Position numbers and translations under genes: made by a program. This document shows, piece after piece, positions 9,438-19,970 of a stretch of DNA of 64,000 bases (position 1 is the stretch's first letter; every line of letters begins with the position of its first letter). The stretch spans positions 558,001-622,000 of the forward strand of contig BGKB01000017.1 in assembly GCA_003116975.1 (NCBI GenBank), written 5' to 3'. Under the pieces are notes generated by a model. The model ran no database searches, was not told where the DNA came from, and saw only the letters and a list, made by a program, of their open reading frames with translations. Origin of the DNA: Aurantiochytrium sp. KH105. Taxonomy: Eukaryota; Sar; Bigyra; Thraustochytrida; Thraustochytriidae.

Positions 9438-10606
9438 GGTTTCACGGAGACAGGGCACTCGCCGCGGCCGTCTTTGTTCGTTCAGCCGCGCTCCCCTTCT
9501 CGCGCGCGTCTGCCCCGCCCTGAGCGCCGTTCCCCTCGCCCCCGCGGCTGCACGTCCGCGTCCTCGTTCTCCGCCCTCGTGCGGCGAATTGGTTCTGCTG
9601 CTCGCGCTCTGCTCCGCCCTCGGCGGCTGGAGCGAGGAGATCAAAGTTCCAGAATACTCCCTTGTATGGGCCTACCATGTATAAATGTCCCAATGTGGTT
9701 CTGCTGGAGGGGGTTAAACGATAATTATTCGCCGCGCGTGCTGCGCATTTTTTCCGAAGCCCTGCTTCTCTCCCTATAAAATTGGAGGGGCGGGGTGTGT
9801 GGCGTGTGCATGACAGCTCAAGCATGGCTGGCGGCCGTTCTCCGGCGTGTCCAGCGTGCACACGTCGCGCGAGCCGTGCCGTCCGCAGCCTTTCCCACTC
9901 ACTGCATCCGCGAGTGGTGATGGGCCTGAAGGAAAAGGAAAGCGGGCCGGGCTTGGAAGGGGGGAAGGGGGAAAAAGGGATGGCATGACAGTGAGTGAAG
10001 GGGTGAGTGCTGAAGGACGAAAGTGTGTGCTTGCGGTTGCGGACGCTGTCCCTGCCTTTCGAAAAGAGGCGCCTGGCTGCAGCAGCAGCAGGCTGCTGAA
10101 AGTGAGTTGCCAAACGAGCCAGCTGTGCCAATCACGTTGAACGGGCGACCGAGCCTGCCAGCGCTTTCACGATGCGGCTGACGCGCCTATCAGCCAACCA
10201 GCCCAGCCAGATGACGACACTGTATAGACAAACAAACAAACAACCAAACAAACAAACGGTCTATCGGGCGCGCGCCCGCCATGTGTGCTCTGCCTGGGGC
10301 GGCCGGCCAGATTCTTCTCTTTACGATCTCGGTAGAAAGCACTAACTGTAAACCCAAAAGGCGTGAAGCAGCCAGTCCAGCTGTGGAAGCAGGCCGAAGA
10401 CAACTCGCGCTGGAAACTTGGGTATTGCGTTCCGCAGACCGCGGGTCGGGTGTATAGCAGTGTTGCAACGACTGGCTGCCAGTGAAGAGCAGTTATAACT
10501 CACTGGTAGGGCAAATGCTGGCAAAGCAGATTATGCACTTGCAAGCTGTAGTGTTAGTGCCTTCTTTGTGAGTGTCTTTGTTATTGTTTACGAGGATTCT
10601 CTCGAT
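9438..10606. other. Spacer, no gene recognised
   Basis: GC-rich 5' flank of the NACHT-WD40 gene, then low-complexity DNA with a (CAAA)n tract at about 10228-10257 and a diverged dispersed-repeat copy at 10402-10560. The frames here look compositional and match no family I know. Confidence 0.5.
10402..10560. repeat. Third copy of the dispersed ~200-bp repeat
   Basis: Shares ggtattgcgttccgcagacc, gttgcaacgactggctgcca and cttgcaagc with the pair at 4629-4952. It lacks the segment around gactgacagactg. No flanking duplication was identified by eye. Confidence 0.65.
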
Positions 10607-11524
10607 TCATATCACGAATGTTTCGATCTGGCCATCAACGGATCTTGATGGAGAACTTGCATTGATGAACGTTGTGTGCGGTGTCGTCAGCTTTCCTGGC
10701 GTATGGCAGTGTCCAAACACATGCAGCTTTGGACGCACACGTTCTACAACTTCGTCGAATAAGACTGGACATCCTATATTTCGTCCATTGAGCTCGAAAT
10801 CTAAAATGCTGAATGGTGGTGAATGTGTCACAACTACGTCGACGTCTGATGGAATTCGAGACCAGATGCTGCGCGCATGACCTTGTGATCTGATCGAAAA
10901 TGCCCACAAGCTTGGTTGTTGAGCCACTTGCACGTATGGCGAGCCATAGAACTTTACATTCTCAATCACAACCTCTTCATTCTCCAAATAGTGGACTTTA
11001 TTCTCCACGAGCTGCTTTCGAAAATCCACCTTCCCGTATCGTGCGTATTCTCGAGCATGTGCGTGGTCTTGGTCGAAGATGGTGTCGTGATTTCCAGCAA
11101 CAAGAATTTTGTGTCTATGTGGCTGTTTGGCAAACCAAGAGATGAAGCCTAACGCTTCGTCAATGCCACCGTTGCTACAAAAGTCGCCAGCATGAACAAG
11201 AACGTCTCCATGTGGTAGCTCTCCAAGATTATGGTGTTGACAATGTGTGTCTGACAAAAGTACGAGTTGCATCTTGGTCGATGATTGGGGTTTGGAATGA
11301 GTACGCTTGTTGCCACGCTCATTACACATATGCGAACTGTTCCCGCTTCGAGCAGCAGGAGGGAGGTCAATTTGACCTTGAGGGTCAGATTCAGTTGGGA
11401 CTCTATATGACCTGTCTTCCTTGTCATGGTCTCTGGCCATCGTTATCGACACGTTATCTTGGTTGTGACACGCCAAAGCACAGACCGTTGGTAGGAGTAG
11501 CAACGCGTGGTGCATACCGCTCAT
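10607..11524 (-). CDS. Calcineurin-like metallophosphoesterase
   Basis: 305 residues. The metal-binding motifs are all present in order: SDTH (D92, H94), HAGD (D114), GNHD (N145, H146), THSPP and GHCH near the C-terminus. Length after the N-terminal extension (~85 residues) and the motif spacing fit the UPF0046/MPPED-like branch of the family, which hydrolyses phosphoesters; substrate is unknown. The first 20 residues (MHHALLLLPTVCALA) could be a signal peptide, so either a secretory form from the first ATG or a cytosolic form from a Met at residue 85 is possible. It is divergent from the ribonucleotide reductase gene, with starts 229 bases apart. Confidence 0.88.
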   Translation of the reverse strand: MSGMHHALLLLPTVCALACHNQDNVSITMARDHDKEDRSYRVPTESDPQGQIDLPPAARSGNSSHMCNERGNKRTHSKPQSSTKMQLVLLSDTHCQHHNLGELPHGDVLVHAGDFCSNGGIDEALGFISWFAKQPHRHKILVAGNHDTIFDQDHAHAREYARYGKVDFRKQLVENKVHYLENEEVVIENVKFYGSPYVQVAQQPSLWAFSIRSQGHARSIWSRIPSDVDVVVTHSPPFSILDFELNGRNIGCPVLFDEVVERVRPKLHVFGHCHTPGKLTTPHTTFINASSPSRSVDGQIETFVI

Positions 11525-11753
11525 CTCATCCCATCAAGCAAATCCTCTTCAGCAGCCCCTCGTCAAGCTAAAGTCAGCTAAACAAGGAGGTAAACTGTCG
11601 TCGTGCCTTGCGACAAGTGCAGAGCAGACAAGGAAAGCCAAACAGCCGAACAGCCAAACCGCCAAACAGCCACACAGTCAGCCAGAAGGGAGAAGGGAAT
11701 CAAACAGTCCTTGCCCGCAACCAAAAAAAGGAGAAGGGAATCAAACAGAGAAC
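11525..11753. promoter_or_regulatory. Divergent promoter region
   Basis: Short spacer between the starts of the phosphoesterase (minus) and RRM1 (plus). It holds aacagccaaacag-type short repeats (about 11640-11680) and a duplicated gagaagggaatcaaacag element at about 11690-11750. No clear TATA box. A shared promoter is inferred from layout alone. Confidence 0.45.
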
Positions 11754-14261
11754 ATGTCTGAGGCTCGCCCTTCGATGGGCGTGCCGGCTGCTGGGGCTGC
11801 CATTGGCCCAGCGAGATCCAAACCGGCGCAGCCTAAGCTCTTCAGCGTGATCACGCGCAGCGGCGAAGTGAAGCACGTTGACTTTAACGCTGTCACTGCG
11901 CGCCTGGAACTTGTCGGGGAAGGCCTCAACCATAACTTTGTGAGCATCGACAAAGTCGCCCAAAAGACCATCATCGGCATCACCGATGGGATGCCGACGA
12001 GTGAGATTGACGAGCTTGCCTCGCGAGTTGCCGCCGACATGGCAACGCAGCACCCTGACTACAACCTCCTCGCAGGCCGCGTTAGCGCTTCGAATCTGCA
12101 AAAGACCTGCCCATCCAGCTTTGTCGAAGCCGCTCGCAAGCTTCACGCCGGCGACATTCTCGCGGACGACCTCTATGAGTTCATCCTTGCAAACGCAAAC
12201 GTGATCAATGCATCGATTGAACACGCGAACGACATGGTTTTCGACGTCTTTGCCATGAAAACCATGGCACGCTCGTACCTTTTGCGCGTGGACAAGGTGC
12301 TGGTGGAGACACCGCAGTACATGTTCATGCGCGTGGCGCTCGCCGTCTTTCTCGGGGATCTTGACAAGGCTCTGCGTATGTACAAGATGCTCTCTGCGCG
12401 GATGTACATCCACTCGTCGCCCACCCTCTTCAACGCAGGCACGAAATGTGCGCAACTGGCGTCCTGCTTCCTCGTCGACACGGTCTCGGACTCCATCAAG
12501 GGCATCTTCGAGACGCTGTCCAAGTGCGCAGACATCTCGAGGGTCGCGGGGGGAGTCGGGCTTGCGATCGGCAAGGTTCGCGGCAAAGGGGCCTACATCA
12601 AGGGCACGAATGGGTACAGCACCGGCATTGTGCCCATGCTCAAGCTGTACAACGACACTGCGCGCTACGTGAACCAGGCTGGTCGCCGCAAGGGCTCCTT
12701 TGCCATCTTCCTCCAGCCGCACCACCCAGACATGCTCAGCTTCCTCGAGTTGAAGAAGCCTGCGGGCGCAGAGGAAGCGCGGACGAGGGATCTCTTCACG
12801 GCCGTCTACGCCTCGGATCTCTTTTTCAAGCGCGTGCAAGATAACGGCACCTGGAGCTTCTTCCACCCCACCACCGCGCCGGGCCTCGACGAGGCCTTTG
12901 ACGATGTCGACGATAAACGCTACACTGAATTGTATGAAAGGTACGAGCGCGAGGGGCTCGCGGTGCGCAGGATCCGAGCCCAGGTCCTCTGGAAGGCCAT
13001 TCTTGATGCTCAAATGGAGTCCGGCGTGCCCTACATCACGAACAAGGACCAGGTGAACCGCATGGCCAACCAGCGGAATGTTGGTCCTGTCATCAGCAGC
13101 AACCTCTGCAATGAGATTGTGCAGCACTCGAGCCCTGAAGAGACAGCCGTGTGCAATCTCGCGAGCCTTTGCCTCGTCCGCTTCTTCGATGAGACCACGC
13201 GGGACGTGGACTATCGCAAGCTTGCCGAGTTCGCCGGATACGCGATCGAGGCGCTCAACAATGTCATCGATCGCTCCATTTACCCAACGCCGTGTGCAGA
13301 GAGGTCGAACATGCGGCACAGGCCCCTCGGCCTTGGCGTCTCGGGCTTGCAAGACCTGCTTTTCAAGCTCCGCCTGCCATTTGACTCGGTAGGGGCGCGC
13401 GAGGTCAACAAGAAGGTCTTTGAGGCCATCTACTTTGGCGCCATGCGAATGAGCGTCGAGCTGGCAAGATGCAATGGGCCCTACGCATCTTACGAAGGCT
13501 CACCGCTCTCGAAAGGCAAGCTGGCATGCGACCTTTGGGGAAGCGAACCTCAGATGCACGAATACTTTGACTGGGAAGGCCTGCGCAGGGATCTCGCGGC
13601 TTTCGGCGCACGCAACTCCTTGCTCATCGCGCTCATGCCTACGGCTTCAAGCTCAACCTTGCTTGGCGTGAATGAGTGTTTCGAGCCCATCACGGCAAAT
13701 GTGTACCTGCGCAAGACCTTGTCGGGCGAGTTTGTGCTCATCAACCGGTACCTCGTGCAGGACCTCTGCGAGCGTGGCATCTGGTCAGACGATCTCGCTC
13801 AGCAGCTCATTGCTGCCAACGGGAGCGTCAGCGAGATCGAAGGGGTCCCTACGGATATCAAAGCGCTGTACCGCACCGCGTGGGAGATCAGCAACCGTGC
13901 CATCATTGACATGGCCGCCGAGCGCCACCCTTGGGTTTGTCAGAGCCAGTCCATGAACCTCTTTCTTAAACACCCGACCGCCAGTTCGCTTACAAGAATG
14001 TATTACTACGCGTTCAACAAGGGGCTCAAGTCCATCGTCTACTACCTTCGCATGCAACCCAAGGCTTTGTCTGCCAAGTTCTCCGTCCCTGCCCAACGCG
14101 CGGCGGTAAAGTTGGCGACATCAGCGGAGGCAGACATTTCCGTCTCGAGCGAAGCCCCGCCTCCTCTCGTGTGTACCGTTCGCGCAGAGGGAGGGGGTGG
14201 CAATGATGAAAGCCTTCAGGAAGACACCGATGATGACATCTGTCTCGCATGCTCGACCTAG
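11754..14261 (+). CDS. RRM1: Ribonucleoside-diphosphate reductase large subunit (class Ia)
   Basis: 835 residues, full length for a eukaryotic R1. It makes deoxynucleotides from NDPs with the small R2 subunit. An N-terminal ATP-cone (about 22-110) is followed by the catalytic barrel. The redox pair is C238 (in ASCFLVDT) and C467, and the thiyl/active-site motif NLCNE gives N450, C452 and E454. The radical-transfer tyrosine pair is in SIVYYLR, and the C-terminal swinging-arm pair is C830/C833 in CLAC. The spacing of the catalytic cysteines equals that of human RRM1. Residues ~778-825 are a low-complexity, acidic linker before the tail. Start ATG at 11754 gives a short tail before the ATP-cone. 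No intron seen. Confidence 0.97.
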   Translation: MSEARPSMGVPAAGAAIGPARSKPAQPKLFSVITRSGEVKHVDFNAVTARLELVGEGLNHNFVSIDKVAQKTIIGITDGMPTSEIDELASRVAADMATQHPDYNLLAGRVSASNLQKTCPSSFVEAARKLHAGDILADDLYEFILANANVINASIEHANDMVFDVFAMKTMARSYLLRVDKVLVETPQYMFMRVALAVFLGDLDKALRMYKMLSARMYIHSSPTLFNAGTKCAQLASCFLVDTVSDSIKGIFETLSKCADISRVAGGVGLAIGKVRGKGAYIKGTNGYSTGIVPMLKLYNDTARYVNQAGRRKGSFAIFLQPHHPDMLSFLELKKPAGAEEARTRDLFTAVYASDLFFKRVQDNGTWSFFHPTTAPGLDEAFDDVDDKRYTELYERYEREGLAVRRIRAQVLWKAILDAQMESGVPYITNKDQVNRMANQRNVGPVISSNLCNEIVQHSSPEETAVCNLASLCLVRFFDETTRDVDYRKLAEFAGYAIEALNNVIDRSIYPTPCAERSNMRHRPLGLGVSGLQDLLFKLRLPFDSVGAREVNKKVFEAIYFGAMRMSVELARCNGPYASYEGSPLSKGKLACDLWGSEPQMHEYFDWEGLRRDLAAFGARNSLLIALMPTASSSTLLGVNECFEPITANVYLRKTLSGEFVLINRYLVQDLCERGIWSDDLAQQLIAANGSVSEIEGVPTDIKALYRTAWEISNRAIIDMAAERHPWVCQSQSMNLFLKHPTASSLTRMYYYAFNKGLKSIVYYLRMQPKALSAKFSVPAQRAAVKLATSAEADISVSSEAPPPLVCTVRAEGGGGNDESLQEDTDDDICLACST

Positions 14262-14459
14262 TCTCGAGCCTCAGACGGACAGAAGTCTTTTCTTTCGAGG
14301 CAGTAGAACAACAAGTAAACAGATCGCTGCTCGTTTACGCATTTCCTGAATCGCGCGGTCCCATATGTGCTGAGAATGACAAAAAAGTGTGTCCATAAGG
14401 GGAAAAGCACATATATATCATCGTGCTAATCCCGAGGACAGGAGAGTGCGAACTTCCCC

Positions 14460-15245
14460 ATGACGTCCTTAACACCTACCTTGGGTGTACAAGGCTTACT
14501 ACACACTCTTATCGCAGTAGTTGCCTTGCGATTAGCCCAAGCTGCTCGGACCTTCCCTCTGCCTGGCTATTGCTCCGTGAATGGGGAAAAAATCTACTTT
14601 AGAGGCTCGACCAATGCGTCGAACCCCGTCACGTATTGTAACTCTTCCTACATCGGAGAGAACGCGACCTATAGCACCAGCGAGCTGTACACACAATCGC
14701 CAGAATGCGACTTCAAGTCCCTAAACTACGACGACATGGCTGTCTATTCCAAAGACGACAGTTCGTCATACTTGAAGCTACACAACCATTTGGCTTGTCC
14801 TGATGGGGAAGTTATTCGGTCGGAGGAGAGTTACAACGCGAAGAAATATGACTACTATGGCGTTTGTGTCGAGTTCTGCATCAACCAGACTTTGTCGAAT
14901 GCGTCTTTTGTGTGCAACTCGATCTGGATTGAGACCGACGAATCTGATACTAATTTGAACCATTTCTTTTGCAATGCTCAGACGTGTGTTGGTCCAGACG
15001 AGAAAAGCGACACGTATCCCACAGTTGAGCTGCTCGGCACAAGGGCAAACGTGATGGATCGCAGCGGGTGGGTGATCGACATGGAGGCTTGTCAGAACGC
15101 ACTTACACTACAAAGTACAACAAAACAAAACAAAACAAAACAAAACAAATTAGTAGGCCTATCTCTCAGAAAAAAGAAGAAGAAATGCAACAACGTAGTA
15201 AGGTTACTAATTTTGGTAAACCCCATGCGACATTCATCATCTTGA
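14460..15245 (+). CDS. Secreted Cys-rich protein, unknown function
   Basis: 261 codons. It starts with a signal-peptide-like segment (about residues 10-28, LLHTLIAVVALRLAQAA), followed by a domain with about ten cysteines and many N-x-S/T sites (NAS, NSS, NAT, NQT, NAS). This indicates an extracellular or luminal glycoprotein. From about codon 215 the sequence changes to a lysine/asparagine low-complexity tail coded by a caaaacaaaac repeat, so the true 3' end or a splice may lie near 15110. tatatatatc at about 14408 could be a TATA box. I do not recognise the family. Confidence 0.6.
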   Translation: MTSLTPTLGVQGLLHTLIAVVALRLAQAARTFPLPGYCSVNGEKIYFRGSTNASNPVTYCNSSYIGENATYSTSELYTQSPECDFKSLNYDDMAVYSKDDSSSYLKLHNHLACPDGEVIRSEESYNAKKYDYYGVCVEFCINQTLSNASFVCNSIWIETDESDTNLNHFFCNAQTCVGPDEKSDTYPTVELLGTRANVMDRSGWVIDMEACQNALTLQSTTKQNKTKQNKLVGLSLRKKKKKCNNVVRLLILVNPMRHSSS

Positions 15246-16134
15246 GCTGTTGCCGAGGTTTGAGCTTTACACGACACGATCTCAAGTAGGCCTAGCTTGC
15301 CTTGAGGACCCTAGCTGATCCGCACGAACTCCGCCGCTTGGCGACGCCGAGACGCGGTGAAGTTCGTGCAGAAGAGCTGGAGCGGAGCGGCGGAGCGGGG
15401 CTGAGGCGAGGGACATGGGAGCGATGGGCCTGGGGTGATTGATGGTTGAGAAGCGGAGATGAGCAACTTGGCCGCGCGGCCAGGGCGGGCGGGCGGGAGG
15501 GAGGGAGGGAGGGCGGAGGGGGACAAGAGGAGGAGAGCGTGCGCGCGTGGAGGGAGGATGCAGAGGAGCGGGTTTGCGTGCGGATCCGCGAGCGGGCTTT
15601 GGATTCTTTGGGGGAACTGCCGGGTTCTATGGGACGCGTGGACGCAGTGTGATAGGTTAAGAGCGCAAGTGGGTTATAGGGGCGCGGGGAAGTCGGTTAT
15701 AGCGCGGGCGATAGTGGGCACAGCGCGTGCAGAAGGACCCGGGAGGAGCGCGGGAGGGACTCTCGGAGGCGAGACATTGCGGGAAAAAGGAGCGCTTCCC
15801 CACGCGCGCATGAACGTGCTCCAGACGTGATCCGGCGACAGTGACGGCCTCATCAACCATGCGGCATAACATAACATAACACAACATAACATACCGTCAC
15901 CTGGCTGACATGCTATGCCGATTGGTCATGACCATGCATGAAGGAATCTAGCACTTCAAGAAGAGCAAGATACTAGATACAACAGAGTCTCTCCGTTGGA
16001 CAGGAGCAGATTGGACAGAGACGCGCCGGCGCGACAGGGCGGGGCACTCGAAGCATACAGGCCCGCTGGGCGACGGCGTCGGCGGTGGCGGCGACGACGA
16101 CGACGACCAAGGAGAGGACGAAGAGGACGAGAAG
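15246..16134. other. Gene-free GC-rich spacer
   Basis: Contains a purine-rich gggcgggagggaggg block (about 15485-15520) and a short cataacataacata tract (about 15865-15890). Frames here are compositional. The final part is the 5' flank of the prenyltransferase gene. Confidence 0.5.
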
Positions 16135-17034
16135 ATGTCAACGGCATACGAGGTGTTCCTGGCGGCGCGGCCGTGGAGCTTCACGACGAGCGTCTTCCCC
16201 GTGCTGCTGGCGGCCGCCGCGACGCGAGGCACGCAGTCGGAGGACGGCGCAGATGACTTTTCAGGATGGCAGTCGCCGCGCAAGGTGACAGCCGTGCTCT
16301 TCGTCGCTGTCCTCGTGCATACAGCAGCCAACCTGGCCAACACGTACTTTGATTTTAGGGATGGCGTCGATAGGCCCGAGACCGCGAGCGACCGTACCTT
16401 GGTTGACGGAAAACTTTCAAAGGCATCAGTTGCCGCTGCAGCCGCTGCATCGCTTCTCGCGGCGCTGCTTCTCGCATATGTAACACTCGAACCGCACCCG
16501 CTTCTGAGCATCGTATGGGGCGCTGGCTTATTGCTCAGTCTTTCGTACTCAGCGCCGCCACTTCAGCTCAAATATCGCGGTCTCGGGGACATTGTCACCA
16601 TGTTGTGCTTTGGCCCAATTCTCATGCAGGGCACAGCGCTCGCACTAACCGGCGAGGTCTCGATCGATGTCTTTTGGTTGAGCGTGCCGATTGCTCTTGC
16701 AACCGAGACCATCATGTTTGCCAATAACACGCGCGACATTGAGTCCGATAAGGTCGCTGGAATTATCACCGTGTGCCAGCTTCTCGGCTTTGAGCGCTGC
16801 AAGGACGTTTACGGCGCCCTCGAAGCGCTCATGTACGCCAGCGTCTTTGTTCTTTCCATGCGAGCGCTCAACTTTTGGTATCTGTTTCTCCCCTCCCTCA
16901 CACTCCCCATCACCGTTGACAACATTCGCCTCTTTGTCAACGACCCTGCCATTATGCGCGACGCGCCCGAGCGCAATGCGCAATTCCACATGCTCTTTTG
17001 CCTTTGTCTTACCGTTGCGACCTACCTTTCCTAG
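16135..17034 (+). CDS. UBIAD1: UbiA-family prenyltransferase, UBIAD1/MenA-like
   Basis: 299 residues with about eight hydrophobic segments, the usual UbiA size. The first Asp-rich site is NTYFDFRDGVD (N69, D73, D76, D79), followed by ETASDRTLVDG, the UBIAD1/MenA signature. The second site is NNTRDIESD. The family transfers a polyprenyl chain to a naphthoate or naphthoquinone acceptor in membranes, giving menaquinone-type products. UBIAD1 rather than COQ2 is favoured by the ...DRTLVDG and NTRDIESD motifs. The first ATG (16135) leaves almost no leader, so no targeting peptide is evident. Downstream is a 37-bp minisatellite. Confidence 0.9.
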   Translation: MSTAYEVFLAARPWSFTTSVFPVLLAAAATRGTQSEDGADDFSGWQSPRKVTAVLFVAVLVHTAANLANTYFDFRDGVDRPETASDRTLVDGKLSKASVAAAAAASLLAALLLAYVTLEPHPLLSIVWGAGLLLSLSYSAPPLQLKYRGLGDIVTMLCFGPILMQGTALALTGEVSIDVFWLSVPIALATETIMFANNTRDIESDKVAGIITVCQLLGFERCKDVYGALEALMYASVFVLSMRALNFWYLFLPSLTLPITVDNIRLFVNDPAIMRDAPERNAQFHMLFCLCLTVATYLS

Positions 17035-17080
17035 GCCCTAGATGTAGTATACTACAACATTCGATAGGTTTCCCATCAAG

Positions 17081-17268
17081 CAGCAACAGCTTGGGTCAAT
17101 AGATCTGTTTATTGTGGCAGCAGCAGCTTGGGTCAATAGATCTGTTTATTGTGGCAGCAGCAGCTTGGGTCAATAGATCTGTTTATTGTGGCAGCAGCAG
17201 CTTGGGTCAATAGATCTGTTTATTGTGGCAGCAGCAGCTTGGGTCGATAGATCTGTTTATTGTGGCAG
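17081..17268. repeat. 37-bp minisatellite, 5 units
   Basis: Unit with core cttgggtcaatagatctgtt at 17090, 17127, 17164, 17201 and 17238; copies are almost identical (one a-to-g change in the last). On the minus strand each unit contains AATAAA. It sits in the 3' flank of the prenyltransferase gene. Confidence 0.92.
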
Positions 17269-18110
17269 CCTTGCTCCTCTACAAGGCTGCGAGGTCTACT
17301 TGCCTTATCAAGGCGCGCGCCGAGTCAACTTGATGGTGGTATGCTTGCTCGGCCAATAAACCTGTGCCCCCTTCTAGCAATCTCATCTTTGACCTTCTCA
17401 CACGCTGCTCTACTACTGCTTGCTCCCCGTGCCTCTGTGCCCTGCGTTGCGCCGGCTCGTGTCCCATCGCGTCGCCCCTCCCCCCCTCCCCAAAGCTTGC
17501 AGATGTTGCAGGTATACGCTGAGCTGCTCTTCCCACCACATGCACGACATGCATGCTCTTTTTCACAGAAAATTCACAAGGCCCGTGGCGCGTGCAAGCT
17601 TTGTGCTGGATCTCGTGACTTCACAGTCAAGTTGAGAACGCACACTGCGCTGCCCTGCCAGCCAGCCAGCGCGAGCCAAGCTGCCGCGCGTGTGCTCGCT
17701 GGCGATGGAGAGAAAAAGGTCGCGGTGGGAAGCGGCCATGCGTCCTTGCTTGTGCACGTGCCTCTGTGTGTTGAAGGGATGAACGAGGGAGGGTGGGAGG
17801 AAGCAATAACTGCGACATCTGCAGAGGCGAGCTGAGACGAAAGTCAAGATCGCGCAGGCCAGCATACCTCGAACTCTCTGTCGCGGCAGCAAGGTCGGCA
17901 AGGCCGGCAAGGCGGTGGTGAATCGACCGCGGCCTCGCCTCCTCAGGCCTGCACGCTCGCACGAAAGCTCCGCTCTGCTCTGCTCTGCTCTCCTCTGCTC
18001 TGCTCTCGCTCGCCTGCACAGACGAACCACGAACGCACGAAACGCGTCCACGGCAGTAGATCGCCGCGGGCGCGAGACGCGGGGGACGAGCGCGACAAAC
18101 TCACGCCAAA
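17269..18110. other. Gene-free spacer
   Basis: No credible protein on either strand. Contains a (CTCTG)n tract at about 17975-18010 directly upstream of the M20 peptidase, which may be promoter-proximal sequence. Confidence 0.5.
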
Positions 18111-19970
18111 ATGGGTGTCGAGGTCGAGTCGGAGAACATGACGCCACCCAGAAGCCACTCGTGCTGGGTCTGCGCGTCCCGAGAGGCCGGCTACGTTGGC
18201 GAACCGAACGCCCTGGTCAAGGCCCAGACCGCCGTTGAAAACACGGACGTGCTGGGCAGCGTTTCGCACGTCTTCAAATCGATCGGACGCGTCCGTCAGG
18301 CGCTCGGTGCCGTCGGATGGATCGCAGTCGTCCTGCTTGTGAGCGCGACTGTCGCCGAGGCGCGCGATTTCCGCCCCTCGGACGGTACGCAGACCCTCCG
18401 TCTCGCGCTCTTGGCCTCTGCTAGTGTGGCCGCCATTGGCCTCGTTGTCATGGTCAATGCCGCACGCTATGGTGCATCATTCGAGAGCCAATGCGCTCGC
18501 TCCTCGTATCTTGGACGCGGCGAGGAGCTCAAGCTCGACGAAGCTGGCGCAAAGCGCCTCGCAGAGTCGCTGTCGCGCGCCATTCGTCTCAAAACGATCT
18601 CCTTTGAGCCGGACGACTCCAACGGCGATGCCACCGACTTTGGCGAATTTCTCAAGTTCCACAAACTTGTCGAAGAGCGTTTCCCTCGCGTGCATGCCTC
18701 CAGCTTTGTCAAGCGCACCGTTGTGAACAGCTACAGCCTACTCTACGAGTGGTCCGGCCTGGACGACCAGCTGGCCCCTATCATGCTCTGCGCTCACATG
18801 GACGTGGTCCCCACCCCTGCGGCCTCGAGCTGGTCCATCGACGACCCGTTCAGCGGCGAGATCGACGCAAATGGTGTCATTTGGGGCCGTGGCGCCATCG
18901 ACAACAAACACAATGTTATTGCGCAGCTCGAGGCGCTTGAGACGCTCCTGAGTGCGGGCGTCGAGCAGCCAGAGCGGACTGTCTACTTTGCGTTTGGACA
19001 CGATGAGGAACTTGGCGGCGAAGCAGGCGCCATGCATATTGGCGCCGAGGTCAAGCGTCGCCTTGAGGCCTCTGGCCACAATGCGTTGGCCTTTCTCATT
19101 GACGAAGGGCCCTTTCTCATCAAAAACGTTCTTCCCGGTCTCACGGAGCCCATTGGTCTCATTGGGACCACGGAGAAAGGCTCTGTCAGCGTCAAGCTCT
19201 CGGTTTCCTCCGCTCCTCCCGGCCATAGTTCCATGCCTGATGCGTCCGGGCAGTCCAACGTGGCAATTCTTGCCCGGGCGATCTCCCGGCTCGAGGCTCG
19301 ACCCTTTCCCGCCGTCGGTCTCGATTACTTGATCAAGTGCTGGGAAATGCTCGGTCGCGAGCTGCCGCTATCTTACCGGGTTATCTTTGGCAACTCCTGG
19401 CTCTTTCGGCCCTTGCTGCGCAAGGTGCTGTTGCAAAAGAACGCCACGGCAGCCAGCGTGCGGACCACAACGGCCATCACCATCTTGCGCGCTGGCACCA
19501 AGATCAATGTGCTACCAGGCGAGGCCACTGCATGCGTCAACCACCGTATCCACCCGGGCGACATTTCTCATGAAAATGTTGTTGCATACGACCGCAAGGT
19601 CATTAACGATCCTCGTGTCGATGTATCTATTTATGGTATGGAGAACGTCCTTGAGCCTTCGCCGGTCACTCCCACGGACGCGCCCCAATTTCGAACGCTT
19701 CAGCGCATCATAAGACAAGTCTTTAACGCTGCATCCGTGCCCAACGTCATGATTGGTAATACGGACACCAAACATTACTGGCAGCTTTTCGACGAAGAAG
19801 GCGGCACTCACATCTTCAGATTCTCTCCCGTTGTGTTTGAGTGCCTCGAGGATACGCAAATGTTTCACGGCATCGACGAGCGCATCAGCACCGAGAACCT
19901 CGTCAAGCTCCACGAGTTTTATGTGACGCTTCTCTCGAGCGTCTCGCAGCTCGACGACCCCGCGAACTAA
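18111..19970 (+). CDS. Membrane-anchored M20 metallopeptidase (PM20D1/CPS1-like)
   Basis: 619 residues from ATG 18111. Two hydrophobic segments (about 68-84 and 97-117) precede the catalytic domain, suggesting a membrane anchor. The di-zinc site is recognisable: CAHMDVVP (H229, D231), GAIDNKH (D264), GHDEE (E299 base, E300 ligand), and a late conserved HGIDERIS near the C-terminus supplying the last His. The dimerisation insert lies about 345-480 (GHSSMP). The family members PM20D1 and yeast carboxypeptidase S hydrolyse or form N-acyl amino acids and peptides; the precise substrate cannot be read from sequence. Next gene (helicase) is co-directional, 486 bases downstream. Confidence 0.9.
   Translation: MGVEVESENMTPPRSHSCWVCASREAGYVGEPNALVKAQTAVENTDVLGSVSHVFKSIGRVRQALGAVGWIAVVLLVSATVAEARDFRPSDGTQTLRLALLASASVAAIGLVVMVNAARYGASFESQCARSSYLGRGEELKLDEAGAKRLAESLSRAIRLKTISFEPDDSNGDATDFGEFLKFHKLVEERFPRVHASSFVKRTVVNSYSLLYEWSGLDDQLAPIMLCAHMDVVPTPAASSWSIDDPFSGEIDANGVIWGRGAIDNKHNVIAQLEALETLLSAGVEQPERTVYFAFGHDEELGGEAGAMHIGAEVKRRLEASGHNALAFLIDEGPFLIKNVLPGLTEPIGLIGTTEKGSVSVKLSVSSAPPGHSSMPDASGQSNVAILARAISRLEARPFPAVGLDYLIKCWEMLGRELPLSYRVIFGNSWLFRPLLRKVLLQKNATAASVRTTTAITILRAGTKINVLPGEATACVNHRIHPGDISHENVVAYDRKVINDPRVDVSIYGMENVLEPSPVTPTDAPQFRTLQRIIRQVFNAASVPNVMIGNTDTKHYWQLFDEEGGTHIFRFSPVVFECLEDTQMFHGIDERISTENLVKLHEFYVTLLSSVSQLDDPAN

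Noticed and set aside
11700-13352. 550-codon minus-strand frame
   Set aside because: Antisense of RRM1 and explained by GC-rich codon choice.
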